64,000 bases of DNA from Ascarosepion bandense (GCA_037127315.1 JBBBDQ010000913.1:6164001-6228000), one strand, 5' to 3'. Shown: positions 25,214 to 35,992, counted from the first letter of the stretch. Numbers and translations are program-made. The notes: a model not told the origin generated them from the letters alone.

Positions 25214-25665
25214 TCACTTGACTTTCTTTCTTTCTGTATTTCTTTATTTCTCTTTCTTTTTCTTTCCTCTTTTTCCTTTCTTTTTTTCTTTCTGTCTTTC
25301 TTTCTTGCTATATTTCTTTCTTATTCTTTTTTTATTTTTCTTCCTTTTTTTCTTTCTATCTTTTAAGAAAAAGATAGCTGTTTCTTTTTTGTTTCTTTTT
25401 CTTTCTTTCTATATTTCTTCATTTTTCTTTCTTTCTTTTTCCTTTCTTTATATATTTCTTTTTCTTTTCTTTCTTTTTATACTTCTTTCTTTTTTCCTTC
25501 ATTCTTTCTTTATTCGTTCTTTCTTTCTTTCTACATTTATTTCTTTTTTCTTTCTTTCAATATTTCTTTCTTTCAAATCGATTCGATTTTTGCCACTTTC
25601 TACTATGCATTTATAACTTCTTTCTTCCACTAAGGTTGTTTTTCTTTTCTTTTTCTTTTTTTTTT
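25168..25665. repeat. Pyrimidine-rich (CTTT)n tract
   Basis: The Phe/Leu/Ser-rich open frame at 25218-25616 is a translation of the repeat, not a gene. Confidence 0.9.
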
Positions 25666-25667
25666 TT

Positions 25668-25925
25668 AATCATTTCACCCCAAGCAAGGCAGTACAGACA
25701 CGAGCGCGCAGGGTGTTTACATTCAGATAAGAGACTGGGTACAGTGGGTATTAAAGAAAGTATACAAGATGACTGGGATTTAAGAAGATAGAAGATGGAA
25801 ATTGATGCTGCATTTAGATTTTTGGAGATTGAAGCTATTAGGGAAGTAAGTTAATGGAAAGGGAAGTGCGAGCAAAGAAACTGTTCGAGTAGAAGTGATT
25901 GCTCTGACGAGCATTTTTTCCTGGT
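25668..25925 (-). mobile_element. LINE family B 3' fragment
   Basis: Plus-strand AATCATTTCACCCCAAGCAA at 25668 is the LINE B tail. The sequence follows the family with deletions to about 25925. Confidence 0.75.
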
Positions 25926-26279
25926 GTCCCGACCAGGTGAATATAAGCGTGCAACTACTTTGTTATCTAGTTCCCAGCCTTTTAACACTGAAATAGTTAA
26001 CTGTAACCACCATTAGATGTGATTTGCTTTAATGGCTCGGATTCTAAAAATTCTAAGAAAAGACAAGCAAGGACATTGTATAGGTAAGCTGAATGTATGC
26101 GTAATTGTTTATCTGTCTGTCTAGTAAAAGTGCTAATGTTTTAACTTTTGTGTGGTCAGTCGGCGCAGTGGGGTGGAATTCTATTATTCCGGGGCTGTTT
26201 TTATATACATACTCTTTGTATTAGACAGATATACACCCTTGTGCAAGTTAATTGAAAAAAAAACTGGTTTAGTTTCCTT

Positions 26280-26965
26280 TCTTTCACCATACGGTCAGAG
26301 TAGTTACCATGAAAATACTTGTATAAAAGGGAAGCTACGTCATGTCGGTGAGAAAGTGACTGAAGTCGATATGCCAATCAGGACCGATTTTGGATTTTGC
26401 CGAGAACCTCGAGATGAATAGCAGGGGCACCAGACCAGATATGGCAACAGTATTCAATGCATGAATGAATGCTAGATTTATAAATGTGCCAGATGGATTA
26501 TGGTGAGAACCTCGAGATGAATAGCTGGAGCACCAGACCAGATATGGCAACAGTATTCAATGCATGAATGAATGCTAGACTTATAAATGTGCCAGATGGA
26601 TTATGGTGAGAACCTCGAGATGAATAGCAGGAGCACCAGACCAGATATAGCAACAGTATTCAATGCATAAATGAATGCTAGATTTATAAATGTGCCAGAT
26701 GGATTATGGTGAGAACCTCGAGATGAATAGCAGGAGCACCAGACCAGATATGGCAACAGTATTCAATTCACAGTCGAATGGTAGATTTATGTGCAAGATG
26801 GGTTCTGACGAGAAAAACTTTATGGTTCGACACAGAGACGCAAACTCCCTAGCAGATCCAATAGATCCAATATATTCGTTCCATTTCAGGTCAGTTGATA
26901 AAGTGAAGCCAAGGCAACGCAGTGTGTTGCTCTCAAAGAGATTTGCATTAACCATGTTTATAGCT
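26280..26965 (-). mobile_element. LINE family B fragment containing a 103-bp tandem expansion
   Basis: The minus strand encodes NTLRCLGFTLSTDLKWNEYI and LNTVAISGLVLLLFISRFS. The latter segment is amplified as a tandem array (26402-26768, separate entry). Confidence 0.75.
26402..26768. repeat. 103-bp tandem repeat, about 3.5 units
   Basis: AACCTCGAGATGAATAGC recurs at 26405, 26508, 26611 and 26714, a period of exactly 103 bp. It includes CAGACCAGATATGGCAACAG and GTGCCAGATGGATTATGG. The unit derives from LINE family B coding sequence. Confidence 0.9.
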
Positions 26966-26999
26966 GGCGGAAAAACTTCTCTATGGTGGTTAGAATTTT

Positions 27000-27900
27000 A
27001 AAGAAAATAGAAAATTTTACACTTACAATCAAAAAGAGACAGTTTAAATTTCTGAGACATGTGGTGGTTAGAATTTTAAAGAAAAAAGAAACAAAATGTT
27101 ATACTTACGACTAGAAAGAGACAGTTTAAATTTCTGAGACACATATGGTGGTTAGAATTTAAAAAAGAAAAAAGAAAAAAAATTTGATACTTACAACCAG
27201 AAAGAGACAGCTTAAATTTCCGAGATAGTGGTTAGAATTTAAAATAGTAAAAACAAAATTTTATACTTACAACTAGAAAGAGACAATTTAAATTTCCGAG
27301 ACACATTTGATGGTTAGAATTTAAAAAAAGAAACAAAATTTTACACTTACAATCAAAAAGAGACAGTTTAAATTTCTGAGATACATATGATGGTTAGAAT
27401 TTTAAAGAAAATAGAAACAAAATTTTATACTTACAACTAGAAAGAGACAATTTAAATTTCCGAGACACATATGGTGGTTAGAATTTTAAAGAAAATAGAA
27501 ACAAAATTTGATACTCTCAATCATAAAGAGAGAGTTTAAATTTCCGATACACATTTGGTGGTTAGAATTTAAAAGAAAGAGAAACAAAATTTTACACTTA
27601 CAATCAAAAAGAGACAGCTTAAATTCCTGAGATACATATGGTGGTTAGAATTTTAAGAAAATAGAAACAGAATTTTATACTTACAATCAAAAAGAGACAG
27701 TTTAAATTTCCGAGACACATATGGTGGTTAGAATTTTAAAGAAAATAGAAACAAAATTGTGTACTTACAATCAGAAAGAGACTGGTTTAATTTCCGAGAT
27801 ACATATAGTGGTTGGAATTTTAAAGAAAATAGGAACAAAATTTTACACTTACAACTAGAAAGAGACAGTTTAAATTTCTGGGACACATAATGAAGAAAAA
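27000..27900 (+). repeat. Minisatellite of about 81-bp units (about 11), derived from LINE family A
   Basis: The unit contains GGTGGTTAGAATTTTAAAGA, ACAAAATTTTATACTTACAA and AAAGAGACAGTTTAAATTTC. The last block encodes RQFKFLRH, matching RKRQLKFLGH of LINE A. The array ends in AATTTCTGGGACACATAATG, which continues the LINE sequence. Confidence 0.85.
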
Positions 27901-28297
27901 TAGGTTTGTCGAATTTGACACCTACAGAATTTCTTGAAAGACAGATTAACAGAAATAAACACTAAATAACAAGCTTGGCAAAACATTGGCACCTATCAAT
28001 GTGTCAAATTTAGCACAATATTTTTGTAAAAAATATTTTTTTAAATGCAAGTGAACCAAGATAATATTAATTTAAATGCTAATATTCAGTTAAAAGATTT
28101 TATCAAAAACTGACACATTAATAATCACTGATTCAAAAGCTGATAAGATATTTCCAGTTTGACATCAATTAATAAGTCTGTTCTCTTCGATATTCGATAT
28201 CGTGTGTTCATGTACGCTGAACAGTATTGGAAAAATAGCTAAACATCACTTAATGGAATGGAAGGAAAAAGATTTCTATTTCGGTTGCCTACTGGAT

Positions 28298-28594
28298 GTG
28301 CGTTGTGGTGCAGTGGATATCAGCTCGGAACGAGAATTCGGGGAACCGAGTTCGAATTCCAGTTGAATTCTTTGCATTCACTTACGCGCAAATACCCTTG
28401 GGAAAGGTATTAATCCGTCTATTCCTTCCAGTTATGGGTTAAATAACAGGACAGATTGGGTTCTATAGCCTTGGTCGGCAAACAGTCTACCGCAGAAAGC
28501 AATGGCAACCTACTGCGGGATAATCTTCTGCCCAGTCAGTCATGTCTCTTTCGGGACATGATCGCCCAAGCGTGTATCACGTATGGCACTTAAC
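28298..28594 (+). mobile_element. tRNA-derived SINE (family A), interrupted by the THAP9 transposon
   Basis: This is the best preserved copy of the window's major SINE. The head GTGCGTTGTGGTGCAGTGG resembles a tRNA A box, and GAGTTCGAATTCC matches a B box. The body follows (TGGGTTAAATAACAGGACAG, ACCGCAGAAAGCAATGG), and the tail is TATGGCACTTAACTGACTGACTG. The last part of the tail resumes at 34082-34092 after the transposon. It resembles the tRNA-derived SINE families described from octopus; the exact family name cannot be confirmed here. Confidence 0.9.
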
Positions 28595-29320
28595 CAAGAC
28601 CTCCTATATATTACAATGCCTAAGCAAATGAAATGTGACGTCACGGTAGTAGTGTCATGAATCGTAGCCGTAGCGTAGCCGTCTTCATGACAATGTTGAT
28701 AATCACAAAGACGTTATTTTTTAATAAAGATTTTAAAACTTTTTAAAATGTAACAAGAAAAAAAAAGAAAGAAAGACACATGTTTTGATTTATGCTGGTT
28801 TTATTAATTTTAAATAAAATTAAGAAAACAATAAGAAAATATAAACATCATTGTTGACTACTGACTGTCGGTCGTGTTTGTAAACACAGTTTTAAAGACA
28901 AAACTTTTCGTTTATTAGTCTAAATTCTAAAAATTTAACAAACACTGCTTAAATTTTCATATTTTTAATTTAATTATGAAAAATCACAATCACTTTTGTT
29001 TCAATTGCAAGAATTTTTAAATCAGAATCACTCAAATATAGCAATCAAGAAACCATTAGAATTTAGGAACAAACAAGAAGCAACAATAAATAAGCAAATT
29101 AATTAAAATATTTAAAAATGCAACAATTTAAATTCAAGCAAATTAATTCAAACTAAATAAGTTTAAGTTACTGTTTTTTTTTAAATCAAACTTATAAAAG
29201 TTTTTTATGTCTCAAAATTCAGCTGAATGTTTGAAGTTTTCTTTTTTTACTTAACTTCTTACAAGTAATATTATCATTTTCCTTGCTACAAAAATTATTT
29301 AATAATGCATTAGAAGAGCT

Positions 29321-31909
29321 TCAGATAATCATTTTTTCTATTTTTTCAATGCTATGACCTTCACCACATGAGTCAACATGAAAAAGAAGTTCATCATTAG
29401 CCAAAACATCCAATGTTATGTACATAGACAATTTTCTTTGATTCATTGAATGAAGAAAAGAAGGATTCTTTACAAGTTTATTAATAACAATATAATTGTA
29501 TAGTACTAAACTTGTTGTTACATCATTGGGATATAACAGAGAACCTCTATTAATTCCTTGAAAATAACTGTTTATATCAGGTAGTATATCATCTCTTCCT
29601 GATACTAAACTTTTACAACTATAACATTTCATTTTTTTAAAAACAGCATAACAGCAATAACCTGCTAAATATATTATAATAGGCAGGACTTCTTTGCACT
29701 GATGAACATCATTATCAGTTACGTCTATGTTAAATTTATAAACATCTAAATTTTGTTCCTCTGTCATTTCATTCCAATTCACCTCTTGTAAATTCTTCAA
29801 ATTAATACTTTGATTATTAAAAGGCAGGCTAAGTTTTAAAACAGACAACATTCTTAGTTTTTTTTCACATTCAAATAATTGACGGATAGAGATATTATAT
29901 TGATCACCACTAAGTTGTCGATACTGGCCAAATCTTGCCTCCAGATGATCAGTTTGAAATTTTCCAGGTAATATATACAACATTTTCAGTTCTTCTGTAC
30001 AATATTGTGTTAGTTCTAAAATGGCATAAGTGGTATGGTGTAAAGCAGTAAAAGTTTCCTTTGTTAATTTACCACTTTTTCCAGGAATGCTATCCCAAGA
30101 TTCCAACCAGTTACAAAATATTGTTAGAAATGCATAATTTTCTTCAAGTATTGTGTGTAATAATGGATAACAATGCAATAAATATGGATTGCAATATTTA
30201 TTTTGAAGATTCCAACCTTTAACTGGTGTTTTCACATTCATTATATTCCACCAAATAAAAAATATGTTTATAAATTCCGCAACTTCAGCAAAATTGGGCA
30301 AACATTTTTCTTTTCCTAAAGTTAGCAATCCCTGAATAGTATATTCATTAAATATTTGTAATACTAAATTAACATTTTGCCTTTCAAGATTACTAGGAGA
30401 AAGTGCCTTGGCAGTCATTTTGTAACAATATTTTAGAAGTGATTGCGATTCCAGGGCATGAAGTTTGTGTAAGGTACAAAATGGAGAACTTTGGACATTA
30501 TCTAATTCATGATTTCCATTGAAACAAAACTTTGGAAATATCATGCCTTTACTTGCATCTTTTTGACCAAGCCAGTTGTTTCTGATACATTTTAAAATAT
30601 GGACTGAGTCAAATATAAAAAAAAGAGGTCTAGACTTCAGAACTGGGTGTGGATATACAATCGAAAGTTTTGCTGGGGAACAAAATAAAGACATAGCTTT
30701 TTTATTTATTGCATTGTTATCCATTATTACACACAATACTTTAAAGCCTATTTCTTCCAACCCAATTATTAAGCGTTTAATTATGTTGAATAAATTTTCT
30801 GCTTTAAGACATTTAGTCGACATTATATGTATAACATCCTTATAATTTGATAACACACTACTAAGCATAAAAGCAAATGCACTTGTTGCTGCCTCATCGG
30901 TGTTATTGGCTAAGCCAACAACATTGCCACCTTTATAATCAAAATAAGCTTTTAGATGAATTTCATCAACAAGTAAAGATACTGTGATATCTTTCTGAGC
31001 AAGTAACTTGAACTTATTTTTTATATACATTAGAAAATTGTTGTTATGTTGCTCAACAACAGGATTCATAGAGGGTGATAGGGTAAGTCTTCTAATGGTT
31101 GAATAGCTTGGTAAAATTACATTTTTTGAATCTCTCAACTGTCTGTATCCAGTAGGAGAACAGTTATATAATAATGAAGAAAATATCATCATTTCTGTTG
31201 AATAATTGAACTTATTTAGTGTCATTAGGTTTATTTGTTCATATATAAATTTAATTGCACTATAATATTTATTTGACTCCTCTTGCAGTAATAACAGAAA
31301 TGACATGATCAATTTTAATATTGAAATTACATTTTGCGGTTTGCTTTGTTGTTCTTCTATGTCCATTTTTTGAAGGTTTGAAATCAAAATTTCAAAAATA
31401 TTCACATCAGTTACAAAGTTAGGAATCTTATACTCCCCTATTCTGTGAATTTCCACATCATTACAGAACACGTGTGCTGCAAAATCGGAATCAATTACAA
31501 TAGACAGGGTCATTTTAGGATATGGAGACTGGATGATATGACAAATAATAAGTTTATCCTGTTTCCTAATAATGGTCCAATAATTTCTGTCGATAAAATT
31601 TAATTTATCTTCCATATCATTAATGTTATGGAACATTTTTTGTTTTTTGTATGCTAGGTCATCTGCAATACTTTGATCTAAAGCTCTTTTCAGATCAAAA
31701 TTTTCCCTTTGATTTTTCTTGGAGTTTGGTGATTTTCTAAAGGAGGTCGATGAAGATAAATAGGAGGGACAGTTTGGAAGAATCCTAGGTATAGCACCAT
31801 CATAAAGACATGGTCTTTCAAGTTTAACTGTAATAGTTTTACCCGTTTTTTTATCAAATGCTGACGATTCTCTTTTTATGTCTTCAGGTCGAAAATGAAG
31901 TTCACATAC
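29321..31909 (-). CDS. THAP9-like (P-element-type) transposase, main exon
   Basis: This exon encodes the catalytic part of a P-element-type transposase, which cuts and joins transposon ends in the nucleus. The open frame extends from 31936 through the stop at 29321 (871 codons) without a break. The true exon should begin at 31909, after TTTTTCAG, giving V-C-E-L-H-F, the C-x2-H second half of a THAP zinc finger. Numbered in the open frame, candidate catalytic carboxylates are D324 in LLVDEIHLKAYFDY and D406 in CVIMDNNAINKKA. FDSVHILKCIRNNW (442-455) matches the conserved block after the GTP-binding insertion, and DHLEARFGQYRQLSGDQYNI (663-682) and FECEKKLR supply candidate glutamates. LAGYCCYAVFKKMKCYSC (757-774) is the family's C-terminal Cys-rich block. 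The catalytic assignment is by family resemblance only. The intact frame argues for a young insertion. ATTAAA-like polyadenylation hexamers lie just beyond the stop. Confidence 0.93.
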   Translation of the reverse strand, partial: VCELHFRPEDIKRESSAFDKKTGKTITVKLERPCLYDGAIPRILPNCPSYLSSSTSFRKSPNSKKNQRENFDLKRALDQSIADDLAYKKQKMFHNINDMEDKLNFIDRNYWTIIRKQDKLIICHIIQSPYPKMTLSIVIDSDFAAHVFCNDVEIHRIGEYKIPNFVTDVNIFEILISNLQKMDIEEQQSKPQNVISILKLIMSFLLLLQEESNKYYSAIKFIYEQINLMTLNKFNYSTEMMIFSSLLYNCSPTGYRQLRDSKNVILPSYSTIRRLTLSPSMNPVVEQHNNNFLMYIKNKFKLLAQKDITVSLLVDEIHLKAYFDYKGGNVVGLANNTDEAATSAFAFMLSSVLSNYKDVIHIMSTKCLKAENLFNIIKRLIIGLEEIGFKVLCVIMDNNAINKKAMSLFCSPAKLSIVYPHPVLKSRPLFFIFDSVHILKCIRNNWLGQKDASKGMIFPKFCFNGNHELDNVQSSPFCTLHKLHALESQSLLKYCYKMTAKALSPSNLERQNVNLVLQIFNEYTIQGLLTLGKEKCLPNFAEVAEFINIFFIWWNIMNVKTPVKGWNLQNKYCNPYLLHCYPLLHTILEENYAFLTIFCNWLESWDSIPGKSGKLTKETFTALHHTTYAILELTQYCTEELKMLYILPGKFQTDHLEARFGQYRQLSGDQYNISIRQLFECEKKLRMLSVLKLSLPFNNQSINLKNLQEVNWNEMTEEQNLDVYKFNIDVTDNDVHQCKEVLPIIIYLAGYCCYAVFKKMKCYSCKSLVSGRDDILPDINSYFQGINRGSLLYPNDVTTSLVLYNYIVINKLVKNPSFLHSMNQRKLSMYITLDVLANDELLFHVDSCGEGHSIEKIEKMII

Positions 31910-33800
31910 CTGAAAAATATTTTCAAAAGAAACCACAACATATTTTAAATCTTAATTGAATGACTCGCTAAGGATTAAAAAAAAATAGTCATCGGGGTTA
32001 AGTAGAATAAAGAAATATGCCTATCAAAAACTCATGAATTAATTTTTCGTTTTTTGTTTTTGTTATTGCATATCAACTATTTTAGGTCCTTTAATGCCGA
32101 AAACAAAAACGTTTTTGTCAATACACAGTTTTTGAATAACATCGGCAGTGAAAGCATTATATAATCCATAACTGAAGGGAATATGAGAATTATTTGTACC
32201 TTTTCCAAGGATATTAGTCCAAATGTGAACGTTAAACGTAAAGATTGGAATTCGAAATTTCGTATTACGATTCCAAAGTCCGCCTATTCACTGAATCAAG
32301 TGAATTTCCCTATTTTAATTTAAGTTAAAATATATATTCATTTATTAGAAAAACAATATTTAATGAATAGAATCAGCAAAAAAAGTGCTTTAGTAGTAAT
32401 AGTTTTATACATTTTATTGCCAGTTTTATGTTACAGCGGATAAAAAGAATTATGAATCGAACGAATTAATGATAGGATAGCTAAAATCTGAAATAGATTT
32501 TTAAAGTCTTGAGAACTTTTAATCCAATAGATTTATTAAGAATATCAAATGTCTTTAGGGAAATTCTGCTAAAAAAAAAAAACAACGGAGTTCGAATTTT
32601 AAAATAAAATTTTGACATATTTTGAATCCATTGTTAATCCTACTGGACGAAATAAAAAGATAATATTTTTTACCTTTCAAAAAAGATACACTTTAAAAAT
32701 TCTAGGATATTTGGTAATTAAATTACATTTTTAAAATGTTTTAATAGTAAAAAAATGAAAAAAGAAAGTAAAAATTAATGTTTTTATTTCAATTTCATTT
32801 ATGATGTTAAACTTTAAACTGTTTATAAAAAAAAATCATGTTTTTGCAAAACTCTTTTTTGGTTAATGTTTTAATTTTTAAGGATTAAAAAACCCTAAAC
32901 CAACTATAAAAGAATTCTTCAGTTAAAATTCTAATTTTTTATTTCCAATTTTTTTCTCTGGATTAATATCGATAACTTTCAAATTATCAAAAATAGGAAA
33001 AAATGTTTGGAAAATATATTTTGAGGGTGTTCATTTTGTGTTAAATATTTTCTAAAAATTAAATATTTTAAAAGTTAGGTTTTAAAATTCAAGTGTGGTG
33101 TGATTTAGGCCTTTATGTTTCAAATAAATTCAAAACTTAGTCAGAAATAATAGGTTTAAACAAAGTTTAAATCATCATTTTCCAGTTTTTAAATTTTCGG
33201 TAATAGTGACTTGACTTTTGTTTTTTTGTAACACATATTTTCACGGAGTATTCAAATACAAAACCTTAAAAATAAAACAAATTCTTTTAAAATTGACTAT
33301 AAGATAAATTTTGTAGTTTTTGTTAATACAAAAAAAAAGAATAAAAAAAATTCAATTCAGGAATATTTTTTCATGTTTAAAAACGATTCATAAAGTTGCA
33401 AGAAGTATAGAAAAGTTTTTACTTTCGTTTTCTAAGAATTTTTAAACATTTCATTGAAAAAAAAGACACTATTTTCTGAAATAAAATATCAATAAAATAT
33501 TAATTCAAATACTTTTAGAAAATATAATGTTTAACAACTTTTTTCGACTTCAGTTTAAATTTTAAAACATTTCGAAAAAAAAACTTACGAACGAATAGCC
33601 GTATTTATTTTTTTTTTCAGATATTTTTTATTTCAATTTTATTCAAAGAAATAAAAATAATATCTTAATTTATTGTATTAATTTAAAAGATATAAACAAA
33701 GTGCTTTCTTTCTTCTTGTGCTACGGCAAAACTAATTTTTTAGCAAATTTTGATTTTAGCGACTGTTGAAATAAATGGTGATAAAATTTTAACTACTTAC
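31910..33800 (-). other. Intron between THAP exon and main transposase exon
   Basis: GTAAGT donor at 33800 and TTTTTCAG acceptor at 31910, 1891 bp, phase 0. The sequence is very AT-rich with poly(A)/poly(T) runs and no open frames. A degraded tRNA-SINE (about 32153-32310) may be embedded in it. Confidence 0.8.
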
Positions 33801-33953
33801 TTTGCTGAATGGACTTGGGGTAAAATTCTCCCTTTTAATGGCATGTTTCTATTTATCAAATAAATGTTTATTTTTTGGAAACGAAAAACAATGAACTTTC
33901 GGTCCATTTTTATAATTCCCTTTACATTGTGGTACCACACAAGAAGAAGGCAT
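33801..33953 (-). pseudogene. THAP zinc-finger first exon of the transposase, with one in-frame TAG
   Basis: From the ATG at 33953 the frame reads MPSSCVVPQCKGNYKNG, then HCFSFPKNKHLFDK, a TAG stop, KHAIKREN and FTPSPFSK, ending AAA|GTAAGT (donor at 33801/33800). This is the first half of a THAP domain: C-x4-C, then FP, then the basic/PSxxS segment. Joined in phase 0 to the main exon it gives SK-VCELHF and completes the C2CH zinc ligands. The only defect is TAG where THAP domains have their invariant tryptophan (normally TGG), a single-base change. As DNA, it would prevent translation of the full protein from this Met. The main exon is undamaged, so the lesion is recent or is bypassed, for example by RNA editing or by an internal start. 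Confidence 0.85.
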
Positions 33954-34121
33954 GTTTGGTTCTGAAAATAAGTCAACGCTAACGGACTCCGTATAAAACA
34001 GAACTCTACTAAGTGTGACGTCAGCACGTCAACTTTAATCATAGGATAGGCCTTGTAATATATAGGAGGTCTTGACTTAACTGACTGACTGCAAGTAGTA
34101 GGAATAACTGTAAAAATAAAA

Positions 34122-34345
34122 CGTTACTAAGAATTACAAAGAACAGGAAGTTGTAGCGAGCCATGATAGCTCACGTCATGGTTTATGCAATATAGAAGAA
34201 GATATTTGGACATTTCAGCCTTTCTGCATTCTCTGAAGCTTTCAAAAAATGTATATATAGTATTCCATATATTTTTAACTATGCATGTTCTATATTTTGC
34301 TAAGAGTTACCAAGGAAAGTGAGATGTGGAGAGCCTTGATTAGCT
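34122..34345 (+). mobile_element. Two LINE family A 3'-tail scraps
   Basis: GAGCCATGATAGCTCACGTC at 34158 and GCTAAGAGTTACCAAGGAAA at 34300 match the last part of LINE A. The second leads straight into the GAAGAA array. Confidence 0.65.
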
Positions 34346-35175
34346 TGATGAAGAAGAAGAAGTTGCTGATGATGAAGAAGAAGAAAATGAAGATGAAGAA
34401 GAAGATAAAGATGATGAAGAAGAAGATGAAAAAGAAGATGAAGAAGAAGAAGATGATGAAGAAGCAGATGAAAAAGATGATGACGAAGATGATGTAGAAG
34501 AAACAAAAGATGAAGAAGAACAAGAAGAACAAGAATATGAAGAAGAAGATGATGAAGAAAAAGAAGAAGATGATGATGAAGAAGAAGATGAAGAATATGA
34601 AGAAGAAGCAAATGAAGAAGAATAAGAAGATGAAGATGAAGAAAAAGAAGATGATGAAGAAGAAGATTAAGATGAAGAAGAAGATGAAGATGAAGAAGCA
34701 GATGAAGAAGAAGATGATGACGAAGAAGATGATGTAGAAGAAAAAGAAGATGAAGAAGCAGATGAAGAAGAAGATGATGAAGAAGAAGATGATGAAGAAG
34801 AAGATGATGAAGAAGAAAATTATGAAGAAGAAGATGATGAAGAAGAAGATGAAGAAGAAGATGAGGGTGGAGAAGAAGATGATGAAGAAGATGGAGAAGA
34901 TGATGAAGAAGATGAAGATGAAGAAGATGATGAAGAAGTTAAAGGTGATGATGAAAAAGAAGTTAAAAAAGAAGATGATGATGATGAAGATGAAGAAAAA
35001 GAAGATGATGAAGAAGTAGAATAAAATGAAGAAGATTATGAAGAAGAAGAAAATGAAGATGAAGATGATGAAGAAGAAAAAGATGTAGAAGAAAAATGAT
35101 GAAGAAGAAAAAAAAGATGATGATGAAGAAGATGAAGATGAAGATGAAGAAGATGATAAAGAAGATAATTATGAC

Positions 35176-35222
<47 letters not shown>

Positions 35223-35255
35223 AGAAGAAGAAGAAGAAGAAGAAGAAGAAGAATA
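34342..35255. repeat. GAA/GAT triplet array, about 910 bp
   Basis: An almost pure run of GAA and GAT codon-like triplets with a few GCA/GTA variants, ending in pure (GAA)n. All three frames are low complexity (Glu/Asp, Lys/Met or Arg-rich with stops). It begins right after a LINE family A tail. Confidence 0.9.
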
Positions 35256-35639
35256 CAGTTATTAAAAATAAAAGAAATTTAATTTCTCAAATACTGCACA
35301 GCTATTGTGAGACAAAACGCAAAAAGTATTTTCAAATAAATGTTTGAATTTGGAACAACTTTAAAGAAACATTTTAACGCTTTTCACATTTTTAGTTTTT
35401 TGTTTGTTCTTGTTGTTTACTGTTTTATTTTGTTTTGTTTCTTTTGCTTAGCAAAAAATCTTTTTTTACGATAATTTAAAATAAAACGCTTTAATTTAGA
35501 TCAAACTTCGTGTTATTTCAAATGTTTACCATACGAATAGAACCGAAATGCGGCACCGAAATCTGAAAGCACATTGAAATAGCGAAATATGTCTTCCCAA
35601 ATCTAAGCAAAGTATAAAGAAATAAAAACATTTCATTGA

Positions 35640-35905
35640 AAACAAAGAAGAGTAATGAAATCTTATGAAACATCGGTAGTAGTGAATGCTGAACCATCTC
35701 TTCAAAGATGGAGAAAAGACTTAAGACAACAGAAATAAGGTTCTACAGAAGGATACTGAGAATACGATGGACTGAACACGTGAGCAAAGACCAAGTTTCA
35801 GATAAAAATCAAAACCAAACGGACATTTATACGACGCATCAAAAAGAAACAGCCGAAATGTTTTTGGTACATAATGAGGAAAGAAGGCTTGGAGAATTAA
35901 ATTAA
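35640..35905 (+). mobile_element. LINE family A, diverged
   Basis: RLKTTEIRFYRRILRIRWTE and HVSKDQVSD, then KETAEMFLVHNEERRLGELN, with indels. Confidence 0.75.
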
Positions 35906-35992
35906 CCAGAGATATGAATATACATATCGATGCATCCTAATATAAGAATGCTTTTGTTCATCATTTTAACTTGAATTTAAATCATGAACTGT

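Larger units (their letters stand above)
28595..34074 (-). mobile_element. P-element/THAP9-type DNA transposon, apparently full length (5480 bp)
   Basis: Both ends carry the same inverted repeat, beginning CAAGACCTCCTATATATTAC and running 28 bp with one mismatch (28595-28622 and 34047-34074). The element is flanked by a direct ACTTAAC at 28588-28594 and 34075-34081. P-superfamily elements usually make 8-bp duplications; here 7 bases match. Inside is a two-exon transposase gene on the minus strand. TGACGTCA palindromes lie about 40-60 bp inside each end (28636-28643 and 34016-34023). The host sequence reads through as a SINE tail (cacttaactgactgactg), so the insertion is younger than that SINE. 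28645-29320 is AT-rich 3' non-coding sequence of the element with no recognised feature. Confidence 0.92.

Noticed and set aside
25218..25616. 132-codon Phe/Leu-rich open frame that looks like a membrane protein
   Set aside because: It is the translation of a (CTTT)n tract, with no start context and no domain.
34285..35347. Series of Lys/Met-rich or acidic open frames
   Set aside because: They read through the GAA/GAT triplet array in different frames and have no non-repetitive content.
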